64,000 nt of DNA from Clostridium polyendosporum (GTDB lineage Bacteria; Bacillota; Clostridia; Clostridiales; Clostridiaceae), in contig NZ_BOPZ01000003.1 in NCBI RefSeq assembly GCF_018332455.1, positions 1 to 64,000 of the forward strand. Direction: 5' to 3'. Of this stretch, positions 24,055 through 35,797 are shown piece after piece. A program made the position numbers and the translations under genes. Numbering within the stretch: position 1 is the stretch's first letter; the number at the start of each line of letters is the position of its first letter. The notes below the pieces were generated by a model. The model was not told the origin of the DNA. It made no database searches and saw only the letters and a program-made list of their open reading frames with translations.

Positions 24055-25080
24055 CTCTGCTTTATCTTCTTTTTTAATTGAATAAATAGGTAGATTATAC
24101 TTTTCTCTAATTTTATTTTCTATTTCTAATGCAATTTCAGGATTATCCTTTAAAAATTGCTTAGCATTTTCTCTTCCTTGACCTAATCTTACATCACCGT
24201 ATGAGAACCAAGCCCCACTTTTTTGTACAATTTCATCTTTTACACCAACATCTACTATATTTCCAGTTTTTGATATTCCTTCAGCATACATTATATCAAA
24301 TTCTGCTTGCTTAAACGGTGGCGCTATTTTATTTTTTACTATTTTAACTCTTGTTCTGTTACCAACTACACTATCACCTTGTTTTATTGAATCTATTCTT
24401 CTAATATCCATTCTAACTGATGCATAAAACTTTAGAGCTCTACCACCTGGTGTTGTTTCGGGATTACCAAACATTACACCAACTTTTTCTCTTAACTGAT
24501 TGATAAAAATTGTAACACACTTTGACTTATTTATCGTACCAGCTAATTTTCTTAAAGCTTGTGACATAAGCCTAGCTTGTAAACCAACATGGGCATCCCC
24601 CATCTCACCTTCTATTTCAGCTCTTGGAACTAATGCAGCAACAGAATCTACAACTAATACATCAATTGCACCTGAACGCACAAGTGCTTCTGTAATTTCT
24701 AAAGCTTGTTCTCCTGTATCTGGTTGAGAAACCACAAGATTATCTATATCTACACCTAATACCTTAGCATAACTAGGATCTAAAGCATGCTCAGCATCAA
24801 TATATGCTACTGCTCCACCAATTTTTTGTGCTTCAGCTGCAATATGTAACGCAACAGTTGTTTTACCTGAACTTTCTGGTCCATATATTTCTATAATTCT
24901 TCCTCTTGGTACTCCACCAATTCCTAATGCTATATCTAAATCAAGACATCCAGTAGATATTGCATCTAAATTCAACGTACTGTGCTCGCCTAATTTCATT
25001 ATAGAACCTTTACCAAATTGCTTCTCAATTTGGCCCATAGCAACTTCAATGGCTTTTAACTTTTCTAAATTAACACCCAT
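24046..25080 (-). CDS. recA: Recombinase A
   Basis: RecA forms filaments on single-stranded DNA for strand exchange and triggers LexA cleavage. The protein of about 344 residues shows Walker A GPESSGKT, Walker B LVVDSV, the L1/L2 loops ([40 protein letters not shown] in parts) and the highly acidic/basic tail. I prefer the ATG at 25080 ([11 protein letters not shown]), with GAGAGGA about ten bases upstream; an ATG four codons earlier overlaps that site. It follows pgsA, with a bi-hairpin repeat and terminator between. Confidence 0.96.
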   Translation of the reverse strand: MGVNLEKLKAIEVAMGQIEKQFGKGSIMKLGEHSTLNLDAISTGCLDLDIALGIGGVPRGRIIEIYGPESSGKTTVALHIAAEAQKIGGAVAYIDAEHALDPSYAKVLGVDIDNLVVSQPDTGEQALEITEALVRSGAIDVLVVDSVAALVPRAEIEGEMGDAHVGLQARLMSQALRKLAGTINKSKCVTIFINQLREKVGVMFGNPETTPGGRALKFYASVRMDIRRIDSIKQGDSVVGNRTRVKIVKNKIAPPFKQAEFDIMYAEGISKTGNIVDVGVKDEIVQKSGAWFSYGDVRLGQGRENAKQFLKDNPEIALEIENKIREKYNLPIYSIKKEDKAEEK

Positions 25081-25156
25081 TTGGGACACCATCCTCTCTC
25101 GAACACTTGTTCTCTCTCAATTATAAAATAATTAATTGTTTTAGTCAACTAGAAAA

Positions 25157-25225
25157 TAAAACTTAATATGTATAGAGCCTATTAAGTTTTCATTAGATTT
25201 ACTTAGTTAAATGACTGCAAATAAA
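25157..25225 (+). repeat. Bi-hairpin repeat, copy E
   Basis: AAAACTTAATATG-tatag-AGCCTATTAAGTTTT stem, then ATTTACTTAGTTAAAT, then GACTGCAAATAAA. It lies between the recA start and the pgsA terminator. Confidence 0.75.
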
Positions 25226-25250
25226 AGTTCCTTATAGTAAGGAACTTTTA
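25223..25250 (-). terminator. Terminator of the rimO-pgsA unit
   Basis: AAAGTTCCTTA and TAAGGAACTTT form a perfect 11-bp stem with a two-base loop, followed by T-rich DNA on the minus strand. Confidence 0.85.
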
Positions 25251-25285
25251 CTTAAAATTATTTACATATATTAAATTTCTAATCA

Positions 25286-25876
25286 CTACTTTTCAGTATT
25301 TATAACAGATCTATTTTTCTTAAAATAATCAATACCAGAAACAACCGTTATAATTACAGCTAGATATACAGCTATATTAGGTAAGTATTGAAAAGATGAA
25401 TTTAGAAATTCTTGTTTTTCTACTAATTTAGTTAAATATACAGAAGATCCAATATTTACTTTTAAAAGTAGAAGAATTAGTGCAACAATTTGTACTACAG
25501 TTTTAATTTTCCCCCACCAACTAGCAGCAATTACTATCCCATCAGATGCAGCTATAGTTCTTAATCCAGATATAGCAAACTCTCTTGCAATGATTATTAC
25601 AGCAGCCCATCCTGGTATAACTTGCAGTTCTACCAAAGATATAAGAGCTGAAGTTACCAAAAGTTTATCTGCTAATGGGTCCATAAACTTACCAAAACGA
25701 GTAACTTGATTTCTACTTCTAGCTATGTAACCATCAAGTTTATCTGTAAGAGATGCTAGAATAAAAACAGCAGTTGCTATTGATCTACCATATGGTATTT
25801 GTTTAACAGCAATCAATATTAAAAAAATCGGCACTAACAAAATTCTAAGTAATGTAAGTCTATTAGCTAAGTTCAT
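25286..25876 (-). CDS. pgsA: CDP-diacylglycerol-glycerol-3-phosphate 3-phosphatidyltransferase
   Basis: PgsA makes phosphatidylglycerol phosphate, the first committed step to phosphatidylglycerol and cardiolipin. The roughly 196-residue membrane protein contains the CDP-alcohol phosphotransferase motif DG-x2-AR-x8-G-x3-D-x3-D, seen as DGYIARSRN ... [11 protein letters not shown], and about five membrane segments. I take the ATG at 25876 (GGGAG nine bases upstream). The gene overlaps the end of rimO by 14 bases, so they are coupled. Confidence 0.94.
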   Translation of the reverse strand: MNLANRLTLLRILLVPIFLILIAVKQIPYGRSIATAVFILASLTDKLDGYIARSRNQVTRFGKFMDPLADKLLVTSALISLVELQVIPGWAAVIIIAREFAISGLRTIAASDGIVIAASWWGKIKTVVQIVALILLLLKVNIGSSVYLTKLVEKQEFLNSSFQYLPNIAVYLAVIITVVSGIDYFKKNRSVINTEK

Positions 25877-27197
25877 CACAAACAACTCCCATTAAATCAT
25901 ATTCCAGTGATTCTATTATCTTTACTTCAACAAATTCGCCTTTTTCTAATTTTCTATTTGTATTTATAAATATGTTACCATCAATTTCAGGAGCCATTTC
26001 ATAACTTCTTCCGTAATGATATTCTCCATTAAAACCTTCTACTAGTACTTTATATATTTGGCCAACCTTTTGAGTATTTAGTTTTTCTGATATATCTAAT
26101 TGTTGAAGCATAAGCAATTCTTCTCTCTTATCCTTTAATTCTTCAGATACTTGATCAGCCATAGTTGCTGCAGGGGTTCCCTCTTCTTGTGAATACTTAA
26201 ACACCCCAACCTTATCAAGTTTTATTTCTCTAATAAAATCTTTTAGTTCCTTAAAATCATCATCATTCTCTCCAGGAAAACCTACAATAAGTGATGTTCT
26301 TAAAACTATATTAGGAACTTTTTCTCTTAAAGTATTTATTTTATTTATAATTGCTTCTTTAGTTGTCCTTCTTCCCATAAGTTTTAGAATTTTACTACTA
26401 ATATGCTGTATTGGTAAATCTATATACTTACATACTTTAGAATTTATAGCAATTTCATCTATAAGTTCATTTGTTATTTCTTCTGGATAACAATACATAA
26501 CTCTTATCCATTCAATACCATCTATTTCGCTTATTTCTCTTATTAATTCATGAAGTTTCTTTTCCTCATATATATCAATTCCATAGCTTGTAGTATCTTG
26601 AGCAATTAATATAACTTCTTTTACACCATTAGAAGCTAAAGCTTTTGCTTCTTTAAGTATATTTTCTTTATATCTGCTTCTGTATTTACCTCTTATTTTA
26701 GGAATTATACAATAAGTACAGAAGTTATTACAGCCTTCTGCTATTCTAATATAAGCAGTTTCTTTATCTGTAGTAATAATTCTTTCACCTTCATTGATAT
26801 TTTCATTACTGTAATTTAAACTTAATACTTTTTTTTGCTCTTTAATAAAATTTGTTATAAGTTCATTAATTTTATTATAGTCATTAACACCAAGCATAAT
26901 ATCTATTTCAGGCATTAAATCTGCTAATTCTTCACCATATCTTTGTGTTAAACATCCAGTAGCAATCAAAAGCTTGCAATTATATTTATTTTTATATTCT
27001 GCCATCTCTAAAATTGTATCTATAGATTCCTGCTTAGCTTTTTCAATAAAACCACAAGTATTTACTATAATAATATCTGCCTCTTTTGGTTCATTGGTTA
27101 TATCATAGTCAGTTTTTACCTTACCTAACATTATTTCAGAATCTACTCTGTTTTTGTCACATCCTAGACTTACTAATCCTACTTTATATTTTATCAA
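25863..27197 (-). CDS. rimO: Ribosomal protein S12 methylthiotransferase
   Basis: RimO is a radical-SAM enzyme that adds a methylthio group to Asp in ribosomal protein S12. It has the N-terminal UPF0004 domain with [13 protein letters not shown] and further cysteines in NTCGF and ATGCLTQ that bind the second cluster. The radical-SAM motif CNNFCTYC and a C-terminal TRAM domain follow. I start it at TTG 27197, seven bases after AGGAGG, giving 444 residues, the family's usual length; a longer frame to 27245 lacks a ribosome site. Confidence 0.95.
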   Translation of the reverse strand: MIKYKVGLVSLGCDKNRVDSEIMLGKVKTDYDITNEPKEADIIIVNTCGFIEKAKQESIDTILEMAEYKNKYNCKLLIATGCLTQRYGEELADLMPEIDIMLGVNDYNKINELITNFIKEQKKVLSLNYSNENINEGERIITTDKETAYIRIAEGCNNFCTYCIIPKIRGKYRSRYKENILKEAKALASNGVKEVILIAQDTTSYGIDIYEEKKLHELIREISEIDGIEWIRVMYCYPEEITNELIDEIAINSKVCKYIDLPIQHISSKILKLMGRRTTKEAIINKINTLREKVPNIVLRTSLIVGFPGENDDDFKELKDFIREIKLDKVGVFKYSQEEGTPAATMADQVSEELKDKREELLMLQQLDISEKLNTQKVGQIYKVLVEGFNGEYHYGRSYEMAPEIDGNIFINTNRKLEKGEFVEVKIIESLEYDLMGVVCDELS

Positions 27198-27287
27198 TTT
27201 AATTCCTCCTGTGTTGTAAAAATCTGCGTTGTAAAAAGAATTCATAAATTAATTTTAAAACTGTTTCTCATTTAACACAAGTATTTT

Positions 27288-29588
27288 TTAATACATATCA
27301 TCTAGTTCCTCTCTTGTTATAAGAACCTGTCTTGGTTTGCTTCCATCTTTTTCAGAAATAATGTTATTTTCCTCCAATTGTTCCATAATTCTAGCTGCTC
27401 TATTAAACCCAATTCTTAATTTTCTCTGTAAAAATGAAGTCGATGCCTGGCCTGTTTCAACAACTATTCTTATAGCTTCATCCAGTAGTTCATCTCTATC
27501 ATCACTTATTGTGGCTTGAGTGGATTCACTGTTTATATGTTCTATTATATCAGATTCATAACTTATTTCGCTGGATGTTCCTTTTATAAAGCTTACCACT
27601 TTTTCTACTTCTCCTTCAGATATAAAGGCTCCTTGAATTCTTAAAGGTTTAGATTCACCAACAGGATAGAACAGCATGTCTCCCTTTCCTAGAAGCTTTT
27701 CTGCTCCTGATGAATCTAATATAGTTCTTGAATCTACCTGACTTGATACTGCAAAGGAAATCCTAGATGGAATATTCGCTTTTATAACTCCTGTTATAAC
27801 ATCAACAGATGGACGTTGGGTTGCAATAACCAGATGCATTCCTGCAGCTCTAGCCATCTGAGCCAATCTTGCTATGTAATCCTCCACATCATTGGGGCAA
27901 ACCATCATAAGATCTGCAAGCTCGTCTACAATAATAACAATCCAAGGAAGTTTTTCACTAACTATACCTTTTGAAAAAAGTAAATTATATGATTCAACGT
28001 TCCTAACTCCATTATCTGCAAACAACTTATATCTACGTGTCATCTCATTAACCGCCCAATTAAGTGCTGCTGCAGCCTTTTTAGGATCGGTTACAACAGG
28101 GATTAATAGTTGAGGTATACCATTATATACATTTAATTCTACCACCTTAGGATCAATCATAAGAAGTTTTACCTCATTAGGTGAGTATTTATATAATATA
28201 CTAATTATTAATGTATTTATACATACACTCTTACCTGAACCTGTAGCCCCTGCTATTAAAAGGTGAGGCATTTTACTTAAATCTGCAATAACACATTTGC
28301 CACCTATGTCTTTACCTAATGCAAAAGCAAGTTTATTAGATGTGTTTATAAATTCATCTGACTCTAAAACCTCTCGTAAAAAAACCGCAGTAAGTTCTTT
28401 ATTTGGTACCTCAATCCCTACTGCTGATTTCCCAGGAATTGGAGCTTCTATTCTCACACCACTGGCTGCAAGACTTAAAGCTATATCGTCAGATAGATTA
28501 ACAATTTTACTTACTTTGACTCCTGCACTAGGTTGTAATTCAAATCTAGTTACAGAAGGACCTTTAGTCACCTGAATAACTTTAGCTTCAACTCCAAAGC
28601 TGTTCAGTGTTTCTTCTAACTTAGCAGCATTAGATATCAGATCCTTTTTATCTTCTTTTTTCATTTTTAAATTAGTGTTAATGTTAAGAACACCTGTAGA
28701 TGGATATTGATATTCAACATTATTAGATGGATCCATAAGTTTCTCCGAAAGTTCTTTATTAACAACCTCTTTCATTTCATTGTCTAGGGAGGTTTTCTGC
28801 TTTTCATTTTCCCTGTTATGCACTTCAATATTTTTATTCTCAACTATAGTATTTCTTGAAACTGCTTCCTCGCCACCTACTTCTTCATGAATAGAAGAAC
28901 TTTTCATAAAATCTAATATCTTAATTTTATTATTTATCCCATTTATAAACTCTTCCTTATCAGGAATTCTTTTATCCTCTATCTTTATAAATTCATCTTT
29001 AACTAAAGTATCCTGATTTTTATCTTTAGTACTTCTATTTTTAGGTATAGTTTTTATAATGTTAAATCCTATATCTTCTAAAGTAAAATCAAATAATATT
29101 ATTGAACATATAAAATAAAATGAAATAAATATGATATAACATCCTACTGACCCAACCAATTTGTATATGGGAAAATTAATTAAAAATCCAATTATTCCAC
29201 TATGAACAGAAGATTTAGCAAAAACAATAGCTCTTAATGAATTCATAAGACTGGTTTCATCATAAAACTCCCTAAAAGTTATAGTTTGTATTAAAAGTAA
29301 TGTATTTATTATTAGAACAGTTACGCCCCAAAAGGTTTTAGAAAGAGTAACTTCTCCTTTGGTTTTAATATACAATATAGCAATGTATATTAAATAAATA
29401 GGGAGTATAAACGCCCCCATACCTATTAAAGATACGAAAAAAAACTTAGAAAAATACGATAGATATCCAGCTGAGCTTGTATATAAACTTATCATCATAA
29501 TTAAACTTAAGGCAATTAGCAATATACCTGTTATATCTGAATTCTTATCTTTTATAGTTTTTTTTGTTTTTAACCTCTTCTTAGCCAT
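27288..29588 (-). CDS. ftsK: DNA translocase FtsK/SpoIIIE
   Basis: This 766-residue DNA pump moves chromosomes through the closing septum. Four membrane segments lie in the first ~170 residues, then a charged linker (about 180-300). The motor domain has Walker [16 protein letters not shown] and Walker [14 protein letters not shown], and a C-terminal winged-helix gamma domain ends with [19 protein letters not shown]. Only one such gene is in the window, so I cannot say whether it serves division, sporulation or both. GGGGTGATT precedes the ATG. Confidence 0.94.
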   Translation of the reverse strand: MAKKRLKTKKTIKDKNSDITGILLIALSLIMMISLYTSSAGYLSYFSKFFFVSLIGMGAFILPIYLIYIAILYIKTKGEVTLSKTFWGVTVLIINTLLLIQTITFREFYDETSLMNSLRAIVFAKSSVHSGIIGFLINFPIYKLVGSVGCYIIFISFYFICSIILFDFTLEDIGFNIIKTIPKNRSTKDKNQDTLVKDEFIKIEDKRIPDKEEFINGINNKIKILDFMKSSSIHEEVGGEEAVSRNTIVENKNIEVHNRENEKQKTSLDNEMKEVVNKELSEKLMDPSNNVEYQYPSTGVLNINTNLKMKKEDKKDLISNAAKLEETLNSFGVEAKVIQVTKGPSVTRFELQPSAGVKVSKIVNLSDDIALSLAASGVRIEAPIPGKSAVGIEVPNKELTAVFLREVLESDEFINTSNKLAFALGKDIGGKCVIADLSKMPHLLIAGATGSGKSVCINTLIISILYKYSPNEVKLLMIDPKVVELNVYNGIPQLLIPVVTDPKKAAAALNWAVNEMTRRYKLFADNGVRNVESYNLLFSKGIVSEKLPWIVIIVDELADLMMVCPNDVEDYIARLAQMARAAGMHLVIATQRPSVDVITGVIKANIPSRISFAVSSQVDSRTILDSSGAEKLLGKGDMLFYPVGESKPLRIQGAFISEGEVEKVVSFIKGTSSEISYESDIIEHINSESTQATISDDRDELLDEAIRIVVETGQASTSFLQRKLRIGFNRAARIMEQLEENNIISEKDGSKPRQVLITREELDDMY

Positions 29589-29647
29589 ACATAATCACCC
29601 CACTTAATATTTTCTACAAATAAAAAGATTTTCCTTTAATACATATA

Positions 29648-29675
29648 AATAAACCATAGGTTTTCCTATGGCTTA
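29648..29675 (-). terminator. Terminator of tepA
   Basis: AAGCCATAGG and CCTATGGTTTA pair around AAAA at the very end of the tepA frame; T-rich sequence follows on the minus strand. Confidence 0.65.
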
Positions 29676-30364
29676 TCTAATTCTATCATTGAATTCAATT
29701 TAGAAAGCGCCTCTTTAACTCCCCCAACTTCATCTATTAAACCACAATCTACAGCTTCTTTTCCTATCAAAATAGTTCCCATATCATTAAGTAGCTCATC
29801 TGTTTGCATCATTAAATGCCTAAGAGTATCCTTATCCATTTTAGAAGTTCGGGTTATAAATTCATTAATTCTTTCTTGCATCTTATTAAAATATTTAAAT
29901 GTTTGTGGAACACCTATCACTAAACCATTCATTCTTATTGGGTGTATTATCATCGTTGCAGAAGGAGATATAAAAGAGTAATTAGCCGCAGTTGCTAGTG
30001 GAACTCCAATTGAGTGGCCTCCACCAATTACTAAAGAAACTGTTGGCTTGCTTAAGCTTCGTATCATTTCTGCAATTGCTAGACCTGCTTCAACATCTCC
30101 TCCTACAGTATTTAATACCGTTAGAATTCCTTTTACATTCTCATTTTGTTCCATTTCAATAAGCTGAGGAATAACATGTTCATATTTTGTTGTTTTTGAT
30201 TGAGGTGGTAAAACACCATGCCCTTCAATCTGCCCTATAATAGGAAGTATTTGTATCTTTTGATCATTCTTAACAACACTTGTGTTCCCAAACTCTTTTA
30301 CTGCTTCTATCTTTGAATCAACTTTCTTTTCTTCACTTTCATCAAGGTTTCTTTTTTCGCTCAT
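29666..30364 (-). CDS. tepA: ClpP-like serine peptidase TepA family
   Basis: The 232-residue protein belongs to the ClpP/crotonase fold peptidases related to Bacillus YmfB (TepA), found between ftsK and aspartokinase genes in Firmicutes. It shows GQIEGHGVLPPQSKTTKYEH, the nucleophile region LVIGGGHSIGVPLATAANYS and IIHPIRMNGLVIGVPQTF. Its role is not well settled; Bacillus work linked it to protein translocation and spore proteins. AGGAGGA lies before the ATG at 30364. Confidence 0.85.
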   Translation of the reverse strand: MSEKRNLDESEEKKVDSKIEAVKEFGNTSVVKNDQKIQILPIIGQIEGHGVLPPQSKTTKYEHVIPQLIEMEQNENVKGILTVLNTVGGDVEAGLAIAEMIRSLSKPTVSLVIGGGHSIGVPLATAANYSFISPSATMIIHPIRMNGLVIGVPQTFKYFNKMQERINEFITRTSKMDKDTLRHLMMQTDELLNDMGTILIGKEAVDCGLIDEVGGVKEALSKLNSMIELDKP

Positions 30365-30422
30365 AACCATTCCTCCTGTACATTGTTATTTTGCACAGGT
30401 AAGTATATGGTTATACAGTTAC

Positions 30423-31616
30423 TTACATAAAAACTTTATGAAGAGCTTTAATCGCTTTTTCAACATTATATGAATGAACCAGACACCAAATCGTCATATG
30501 AGAATCTGCTGTTTGTAAAATCTCAATATTATTTTCATCTAAAACATTCACTATTTTTGCTATCACACCTGGTATACCTTTCATTCGAGAACCTATAATA
30601 GCAATTTTACTGCAATTATCTACAATGGAATAAGATAATTCTTTTGATTTTAATACATTTTCAAGCTTTTCTTTGTCCTCAGAATCTATGGTAAATACTT
30701 TTTCTGTAGGAAAGATATTAATTAAATCTAAACTTATTTTACTTGATGCTAACATGTCTAATACACATCTAAATTCTTTATTTTCTTTATTTTCATCGAG
30801 CTTTATGATTACTTGAGTTCTATCTCCCATATGAGTAATACCAGTAACAATTCTAGAATTATCAGAATCACCTAATCTGTCAATTATTGTCCCTTGACAG
30901 TTTGATAGAGTATTCTTTATAACAAGAGGGATATTACCCTTCATTGCTACTTCAACTGCTCGTGGGTGAATTACTTTAGCCCCTTGATCAGCAAATTGGA
31001 AAACTTCATTATAACTTATTTTATCTATTAAATTTGCATTCTCAACTATTCTCGGATCAGCAGTCATGATTCCATCTACATCTGTGTATATTTGAATCTC
31101 ATGAGCTCCTAAAGCAACACCAAGAATTGATGCGGATGTATCACTTCCACCTCTTCCTAGTGTTGTAAAATAGCCATTCTTATCAACGCCTTGAAATCCT
31201 GTTATTATAGGAACCTTACCTTCAGATATTATTTTGATGATTTTTCTTGTATCAACATCAATTAGAGATGCATTTGAATAGTTACTATCAGTTATAATTC
31301 CAGCTTGTCCTCCAGTTAGAGGAACTGCATTTATATTATTCTTGTAAAGTTCCTCACACATTTTAACAGAACTAATGATTTCCCCACAGCACATTAAAAG
31401 ATCACATGAAAGCTTATCTTGTTTTTTAAAGCTGTTTTCTACTAGTGATAATAATGTATCAGTAGCATAAGGTTCTCCTTTGCGTCCCATAGCTGATACA
31501 ACAACGACAGGAGAATATCCTTCCTCAATAGCTACTTTAATCTTTCGTACTACATGTTGTCTTCTTTCAGCAGTTGATACTGAAGTACCTCCAAACTTTT
31601 GTACTATAATATTCAA
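30423..31616 (-). CDS. dapG: Aspartate kinase
   Basis: Aspartokinase phosphorylates aspartate, the first step to diaminopimelate, lysine, threonine and methionine. The 397-residue protein has VQKFGGTSVST at the start, the catalytic domain with TTLGRGGSDTSASILGVALG, and two C-terminal ACT domains (about 270-397) for feedback control. The start is TTG with GAGGAG upstream. Its place beside tepA and a ylmC/ymxH gene matches the dapG locus of Bacillus rather than lysC. No lysine riboswitch is visible upstream. Confidence 0.93.
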   Translation of the reverse strand: MNIIVQKFGGTSVSTAERRQHVVRKIKVAIEEGYSPVVVVSAMGRKGEPYATDTLLSLVENSFKKQDKLSCDLLMCCGEIISSVKMCEELYKNNINAVPLTGGQAGIITDSNYSNASLIDVDTRKIIKIISEGKVPIITGFQGVDKNGYFTTLGRGGSDTSASILGVALGAHEIQIYTDVDGIMTADPRIVENANLIDKISYNEVFQFADQGAKVIHPRAVEVAMKGNIPLVIKNTLSNCQGTIIDRLGDSDNSRIVTGITHMGDRTQVIIKLDENKENKEFRCVLDMLASSKISLDLINIFPTEKVFTIDSEDKEKLENVLKSKELSYSIVDNCSKIAIIGSRMKGIPGVIAKIVNVLDENNIEILQTADSHMTIWCLVHSYNVEKAIKALHKVFM

Positions 31617-31634
31617 GCTATCACTCCTCTTGGC

Positions 31635-31910
31635 TTACAACTTCGTTCTTTTAATCACATCATCTTCCACATCTAAAATTATTGTTCTAGCTCCGATCTT
31701 TTTAACATACTCCCAAGGAATCTCCAAGAATTCATTGCCTCCAAAAATACTGAATTTAGAAGCATTCAAATTGATGATGAGAAATTGTAAACACCCTTCG
31801 TTATCAATTATTATATCATTACTAGCTAGAGAATTATATTTCTCACCATCATTTACATTTATAATTTCATAACGCTCTATTTCACTTAAAAACTTGACAT
31901 TATCACTCAT
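31635..31910 (-). CDS. YlmC/YmxH-family PRC-barrel sporulation protein
   Basis: This protein of about 91 residues has a PRC-barrel-like fold: LSEIERYEIINVNDGEKYN, then DIIIDNEGCLQFLIIN and EIPWEYVKKIGARTIILDV. It belongs to the YlmC/YmxH family, small proteins linked to sporulation in Firmicutes; their biochemical role is unknown. I choose the ATG at 31910, eight bases after GGGGG. It lies between the M16 peptidase and aspartokinase genes, the same context as ymxH. Confidence 0.85.
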   Translation of the reverse strand: MSDNVKFLSEIERYEIINVNDGEKYNSLASNDIIIDNEGCLQFLIINLNASKFSIFGGNEFLEIPWEYVKKIGARTIILDVEDDVIKRTKL

Positions 31911-31963
31911 AGACATTACCCCCTTTAACATCAAATTATGATGTTATCAGGTGATTTATTCCA

Positions 31964-33259
31964 TTAAATGTTATTGTCAATATTATTGTATGCTATTACC
32001 TCTTTTTGTGCTAATAGAGAAATATTTTTATGCTCTACATTTTTCCCTACAAATGCACCATTTACTATACCTGGTTTAAAACACTGCTCAAATATATATG
32101 ATATTGATTCATAATTAATATCATCTATCTTTAAAATTATATCTTCGGGTTTATTTATTCTATTTAAAAACAACACTGACTTACCATTACTAAACATCCT
32201 ACTACTAGTGCTTTCAAGTCCTAAAATATAATTAGCCTTAATTTTTTCCTTATTTTTGGAAAGCATATCATCACTTATACCTGTTTTAATAAATTTGTCT
32301 AGCTCATCTTTAATAACCTCTACTACCTTTTCTCCATAAACAGGGCTCAATCCTACATAAATGTTTAGTAATCCTATATTTTTATAAGAAAGCATGTATG
32401 AATAAACTGAATAACACAATCCTAATTCTTCTCTTATCTTTTGAAATAATATAGAAGAGGCTCCCCCGCCTAAAATATTATTTAGCAATATTAAACTATA
32501 TCCTTTTTCATCACCTAGCTGAACACCTTTTAATCCTAGATTTATATGAAGTTGTTCTATATTCTTTTCAGTAAATAAGAAATTATCTTTTAAAATTGGA
32601 GCTGTATATTCAGTTCTGATTTCATTACCTACACACCAGTTTCCAAAATATTTTTCTACCAAATCCTCAAGCTGCTTGCTATCAAATTTTCCACATATTG
32701 ATAATACACAATTATTAGGTGTATAGTGTTTTTTTAAATAATCAAGTATCATTGCTCTATTAAAAGACTTAACAGTATCAATGAAACCTAAAATAGGATA
32801 TGAAAGTGAATCTTCCCCAAAAGCAGCCTTTGCATGGATATCTGCAAGTACATCTTCAGGTGAATCTCCATTCATATTTATCTCCTCAATAACTACACCT
32901 TTTTCCTTATCTATATCCTCTTCATTAAAATTGCTGTTAAACAGCATATCAGAAAGAACTTCAATACATAAATCTACATGTGTATTTAATGTTTTTATAT
33001 AATAGCAGGTAGATTCTTTGCTAGTATACGCATTAATTTGGCCTCCAACATTTTCAATATCTTCTGCAATTTGTTTTGCAGTTCTATTTTTCGTACCTTT
33101 AAAAAACATATGTTCTATAAAATGAGAAATTCCACTATTTATAACAACTTCATTTCTTGATCCATTTTCAACAAATAAGCCAACACTTATAGAGTTAACA
33201 TGTTCTATATATTCTGTAACTACTCTTAGACCATTTTTAAGTTTGTATAAATTATACAT
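31964..33259 (-). CDS. M16-family zinc peptidase (YmxG type)
   Basis: This 431-residue insulinase-family protease has the inverted zinc motif HFIEH in SGISHFIEHMFFKGTKNRT and the distal Glu in EKGVVIEEINM. The second, inactive half has GGGASSILFQKIREELGLCYS. It corresponds to Bacillus YmxG (MlpA), encoded just downstream of pnp, as here. GGAGGAG lies six bases before the ATG at 33259. Its natural substrate is not established. Confidence 0.92.
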   Translation of the reverse strand: MYNLYKLKNGLRVVTEYIEHVNSISVGLFVENGSRNEVVINSGISHFIEHMFFKGTKNRTAKQIAEDIENVGGQINAYTSKESTCYYIKTLNTHVDLCIEVLSDMLFNSNFNEEDIDKEKGVVIEEINMNGDSPEDVLADIHAKAAFGEDSLSYPILGFIDTVKSFNRAMILDYLKKHYTPNNCVLSICGKFDSKQLEDLVEKYFGNWCVGNEIRTEYTAPILKDNFLFTEKNIEQLHINLGLKGVQLGDEKGYSLILLNNILGGGASSILFQKIREELGLCYSVYSYMLSYKNIGLLNIYVGLSPVYGEKVVEVIKDELDKFIKTGISDDMLSKNKEKIKANYILGLESTSSRMFSNGKSVLFLNRINKPEDIILKIDDINYESISYIFEQCFKPGIVNGAFVGKNVEHKNISLLAQKEVIAYNNIDNNI

Positions 33260-33282
33260 ATTGAACTCCTCCATATATAAAA

Positions 33283-33311
33283 ATAAAAAGGCAACTAAAA
33301 ATTGCCTTTCA
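33283..33311 (-). terminator. Terminator of pnp
   Basis: AAAGGCAATTTTTAGTTGCCTTTTTATTTTT on the minus strand: a seven-pair stem and a long T-run, right after the pnp stop. Confidence 0.85.
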
Positions 33312-33314
33312 TTC

Positions 33315-35426
33315 TTATTCTTGTTGTTGTTTATTTTCTTCTGAATCTAGTATGGCATCTTTTCTAGAAAGGTTAATTCTTCCTTGATTATCTATTTCAG
33401 TTACTTTAACAAGAATTTCATCTCCAACAGAAACTATATCTTCTACCTTATTTACTCTATTTACATCTAACTTTGAGATATGAACAAGACCTTCCTTGCT
33501 AGGTAATATCTCAACAAATGCTCCAAATTGTGCAATCTTAGTTACTTTACCAAGATATATCTCTCCAGCTTTAACTTCCTTTGTTAAACCTTCAATTATT
33601 TTAAGCGCTTGCTTTACTCCAATTGAATCAGAAGAAGATACAAAAATTCTTCCATCATCCTTTATATCAATCTTAACACCAGTATCAGCAATAATCTTAT
33701 TAATTACCTTACCGCCTGTTCCGATAACATCTCTAATTTTATCTGGATCTATTTGAATTGTAGCAGTCTTAGGTGCATATAAGGATACTTCTTCTCTAGT
33801 TTGTGGAATACATTCCTTAATCTTATCTAAGATTACTAATCTTGCCTTTTTAGCATTATATATAGCAGTCTTTATACAATCACTTGATAAACCAGCTATC
33901 TTTGTATCAACCTGAATAGAAGTTATACCTACTTCTGTTCCTGCAACCTTGAAATCCATATCCCCAAAGAAGTCTTCTATACCTTGTATATCTGTAAGAA
34001 CTTCTTCTTGAGATAAATCTTCTGAAGTTATTAGTCCCATTGCAATACCTGCTGCTGGTCTTTTTATAGGTACACCAGCTGCTAAAAGTGCAAGTGTAGA
34101 ACCACAAACAGCTGCTTGTGATGTAGAACCATTTGAGCTTAATACTTCTGATACTAATCTTATAGTGTATGGGAACTCTTCTTCAGATGGTATAAGAGGT
34201 TCTAGTGCTCTCTCTGCTAATGCACCGTGACCTATTTCTCTTCTTCCTGGTCCTCTTAAAGGTCTAACTTCGCCAACACTATATGATGGAAAATTATAAT
34301 GATGCATATATCTTTTAGATTCTTCTTCTCCAATGCCATCTAAAATTTGAACATCACCTATTGCTCCCAAAGTTGCAACAGTCATAACTTGAGTAAGACC
34401 TCTAGTAAATAATCCTGTTCCGTGAGTTCTAGGTAATATATCTACATCGCAACCGATTGATCTTATCTCATCAAATCTTCTTCCATCTGGACGTCTTTTT
34501 TCATTAAAGAGCATATTTCTAACTATTTCTTTTTGCATTCTATAAACTACATCATTAACATCTGACATATTATCTGGATACTTTTCTTTGAAATGCTCAT
34601 TAATTTGCTTCTTAACTGCATCCATAGCAGTATTTCTTTCATCTTTATCCGTTATATACATACCTGATTTTATTAGTTCAAGTGAAAATTCTCTTACATC
34701 CTTTTCAATTTCCTCATCAACCTTATATAAAACAGGTGTTTTCTTTGGTTTGCCATATAATCTCATAGCCTCTTCTTGGAAAGCTACAATCTTTTTACAC
34801 TCTTCAAAACCAAAACTTATAGCATTAATCATAACATCTTCAGGAATTTCATCGCCACCAGCTTCAATCATCATTACTCTATCTTTAGTAGCACAAACTG
34901 TTAATGCAAGAGAACTTTCTTCTCTTTGTTTTGAATTTGGATTTATAATAAATTCACCGTCTATAAGGCCAACCTGAACAGCGCCAACTGGTGTTGTAAA
35001 TGGTATGCTTGATAGACATAATGCCGTAGATGCAGCATTAATTGCTAGAATTTCAGGAAGATTATCGTTTTCTACTGAAACTACAGTACAAACAACTTGA
35101 ACATCATTTCTATAACCTTTTGGGAATAAAGGTCTTATTGGTCTATCTACAGCTCTGCCGTGAAGAATTGCTTTCTCTGATGGTTTTCCTTCTCTTTTAA
35201 TAAAACCACCAGGTATCTTACCAACTGCGTATAATCTTTCTTCGTACTCTACACTTAGTGGAAAGAAGTCTATCCCTTCTCTTGGGTTTTCAGAAGCATT
35301 AGCATTTGTTAGTATTACAGTGTCACCATAGCTCACAAGAATAGCAGCATCTGAAAGCATTCCTAAGTTTCCAAATTTAATCTGCATTTTTCTTCCAGCT
35401 ACAGTAGTTTCATGAATATAATTCAT
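33315..35426 (-). CDS. pnp: Polyribonucleotide nucleotidyltransferase
   Basis: PNPase degrades RNA 3' to 5' by phosphorolysis. The 703-residue protein has two RNase PH-like domains (the second with [20 protein letters not shown] and [13 protein letters not shown]), then a KH domain ([20 protein letters not shown]) and an S1 domain ([20 protein letters not shown]). AAAGGAGGT precedes the ATG. It follows rpsO, the standard rpsO-pnp order, with a terminator hairpin between. Confidence 0.97.
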   Translation of the reverse strand: MNYIHETTVAGRKMQIKFGNLGMLSDAAILVSYGDTVILTNANASENPREGIDFFPLSVEYEERLYAVGKIPGGFIKREGKPSEKAILHGRAVDRPIRPLFPKGYRNDVQVVCTVVSVENDNLPEILAINAASTALCLSSIPFTTPVGAVQVGLIDGEFIINPNSKQREESSLALTVCATKDRVMMIEAGGDEIPEDVMINAISFGFEECKKIVAFQEEAMRLYGKPKKTPVLYKVDEEIEKDVREFSLELIKSGMYITDKDERNTAMDAVKKQINEHFKEKYPDNMSDVNDVVYRMQKEIVRNMLFNEKRRPDGRRFDEIRSIGCDVDILPRTHGTGLFTRGLTQVMTVATLGAIGDVQILDGIGEEESKRYMHHYNFPSYSVGEVRPLRGPGRREIGHGALAERALEPLIPSEEEFPYTIRLVSEVLSSNGSTSQAAVCGSTLALLAAGVPIKRPAAGIAMGLITSEDLSQEEVLTDIQGIEDFFGDMDFKVAGTEVGITSIQVDTKIAGLSSDCIKTAIYNAKKARLVILDKIKECIPQTREEVSLYAPKTATIQIDPDKIRDVIGTGGKVINKIIADTGVKIDIKDDGRIFVSSSDSIGVKQALKIIEGLTKEVKAGEIYLGKVTKIAQFGAFVEILPSKEGLVHISKLDVNRVNKVEDIVSVGDEILVKVTEIDNQGRINLSRKDAILDSEENKQQQE

Positions 35427-35480
35427 GTAAGTACCTCCTTTCGGTCCAATATGTAAAATTTTTCTTATAAATTTAAAATA

Positions 35481-35503
35481 ATAGAGCGGTATAACCGCTC
35501 TAA
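35481..35503 (-). terminator. Hairpin between rpsO and pnp
   Basis: AGAGCGGT-TAT-ACCGCTCT follows the rpsO stop. It is a good stem, but on the minus strand only a short T-run follows, so it may be a partial terminator or RNase site that sets the rpsO:pnp ratio. Confidence 0.6.
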
Positions 35504-35507
35504 TTGA

Positions 35508-35771
35508 CTATCTTCTTATACCTAATTTTGCAATTATATCTCTATATCTTTCAATATCTTGAGAAGATAAGTAATTTAAAAGCCCTCTTCTTTGACCAAC
35601 CATCATTAAAAGACCTCTTCTTGAATGGTGATCTTTCTTGTGAGTTCTTAAATGATCAGTTAAAGAATTGATTCTATCAGTAAGTAAAGCTATTTGTACT
35701 TCTGGTGAACCAGTATCTCCTTCATGTCTTGCATGTTTAGCTATTATTTCTTGTTTTTTTGCCTTATCCAT
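35508..35771 (-). CDS. rpsO: Ribosomal protein S15
   Basis: S15 (87 residues) binds 16S rRNA in the central domain of the small subunit. It starts [20 protein letters not shown] and contains [20 protein letters not shown], the rRNA-binding signature. GGAGGTG precedes the ATG. A long stem-loop in the leader may serve autoregulation. pnp follows. Confidence 0.97.
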   Translation of the reverse strand: MDKAKKQEIIAKHARHEGDTGSPEVQIALLTDRINSLTDHLRTHKKDHHSRRGLLMMVGQRRGLLNYLSSQDIERYRDIIAKLGIRR

Positions 35772-35797
35772 GTGTCATACACCTCCGTAAATTATCC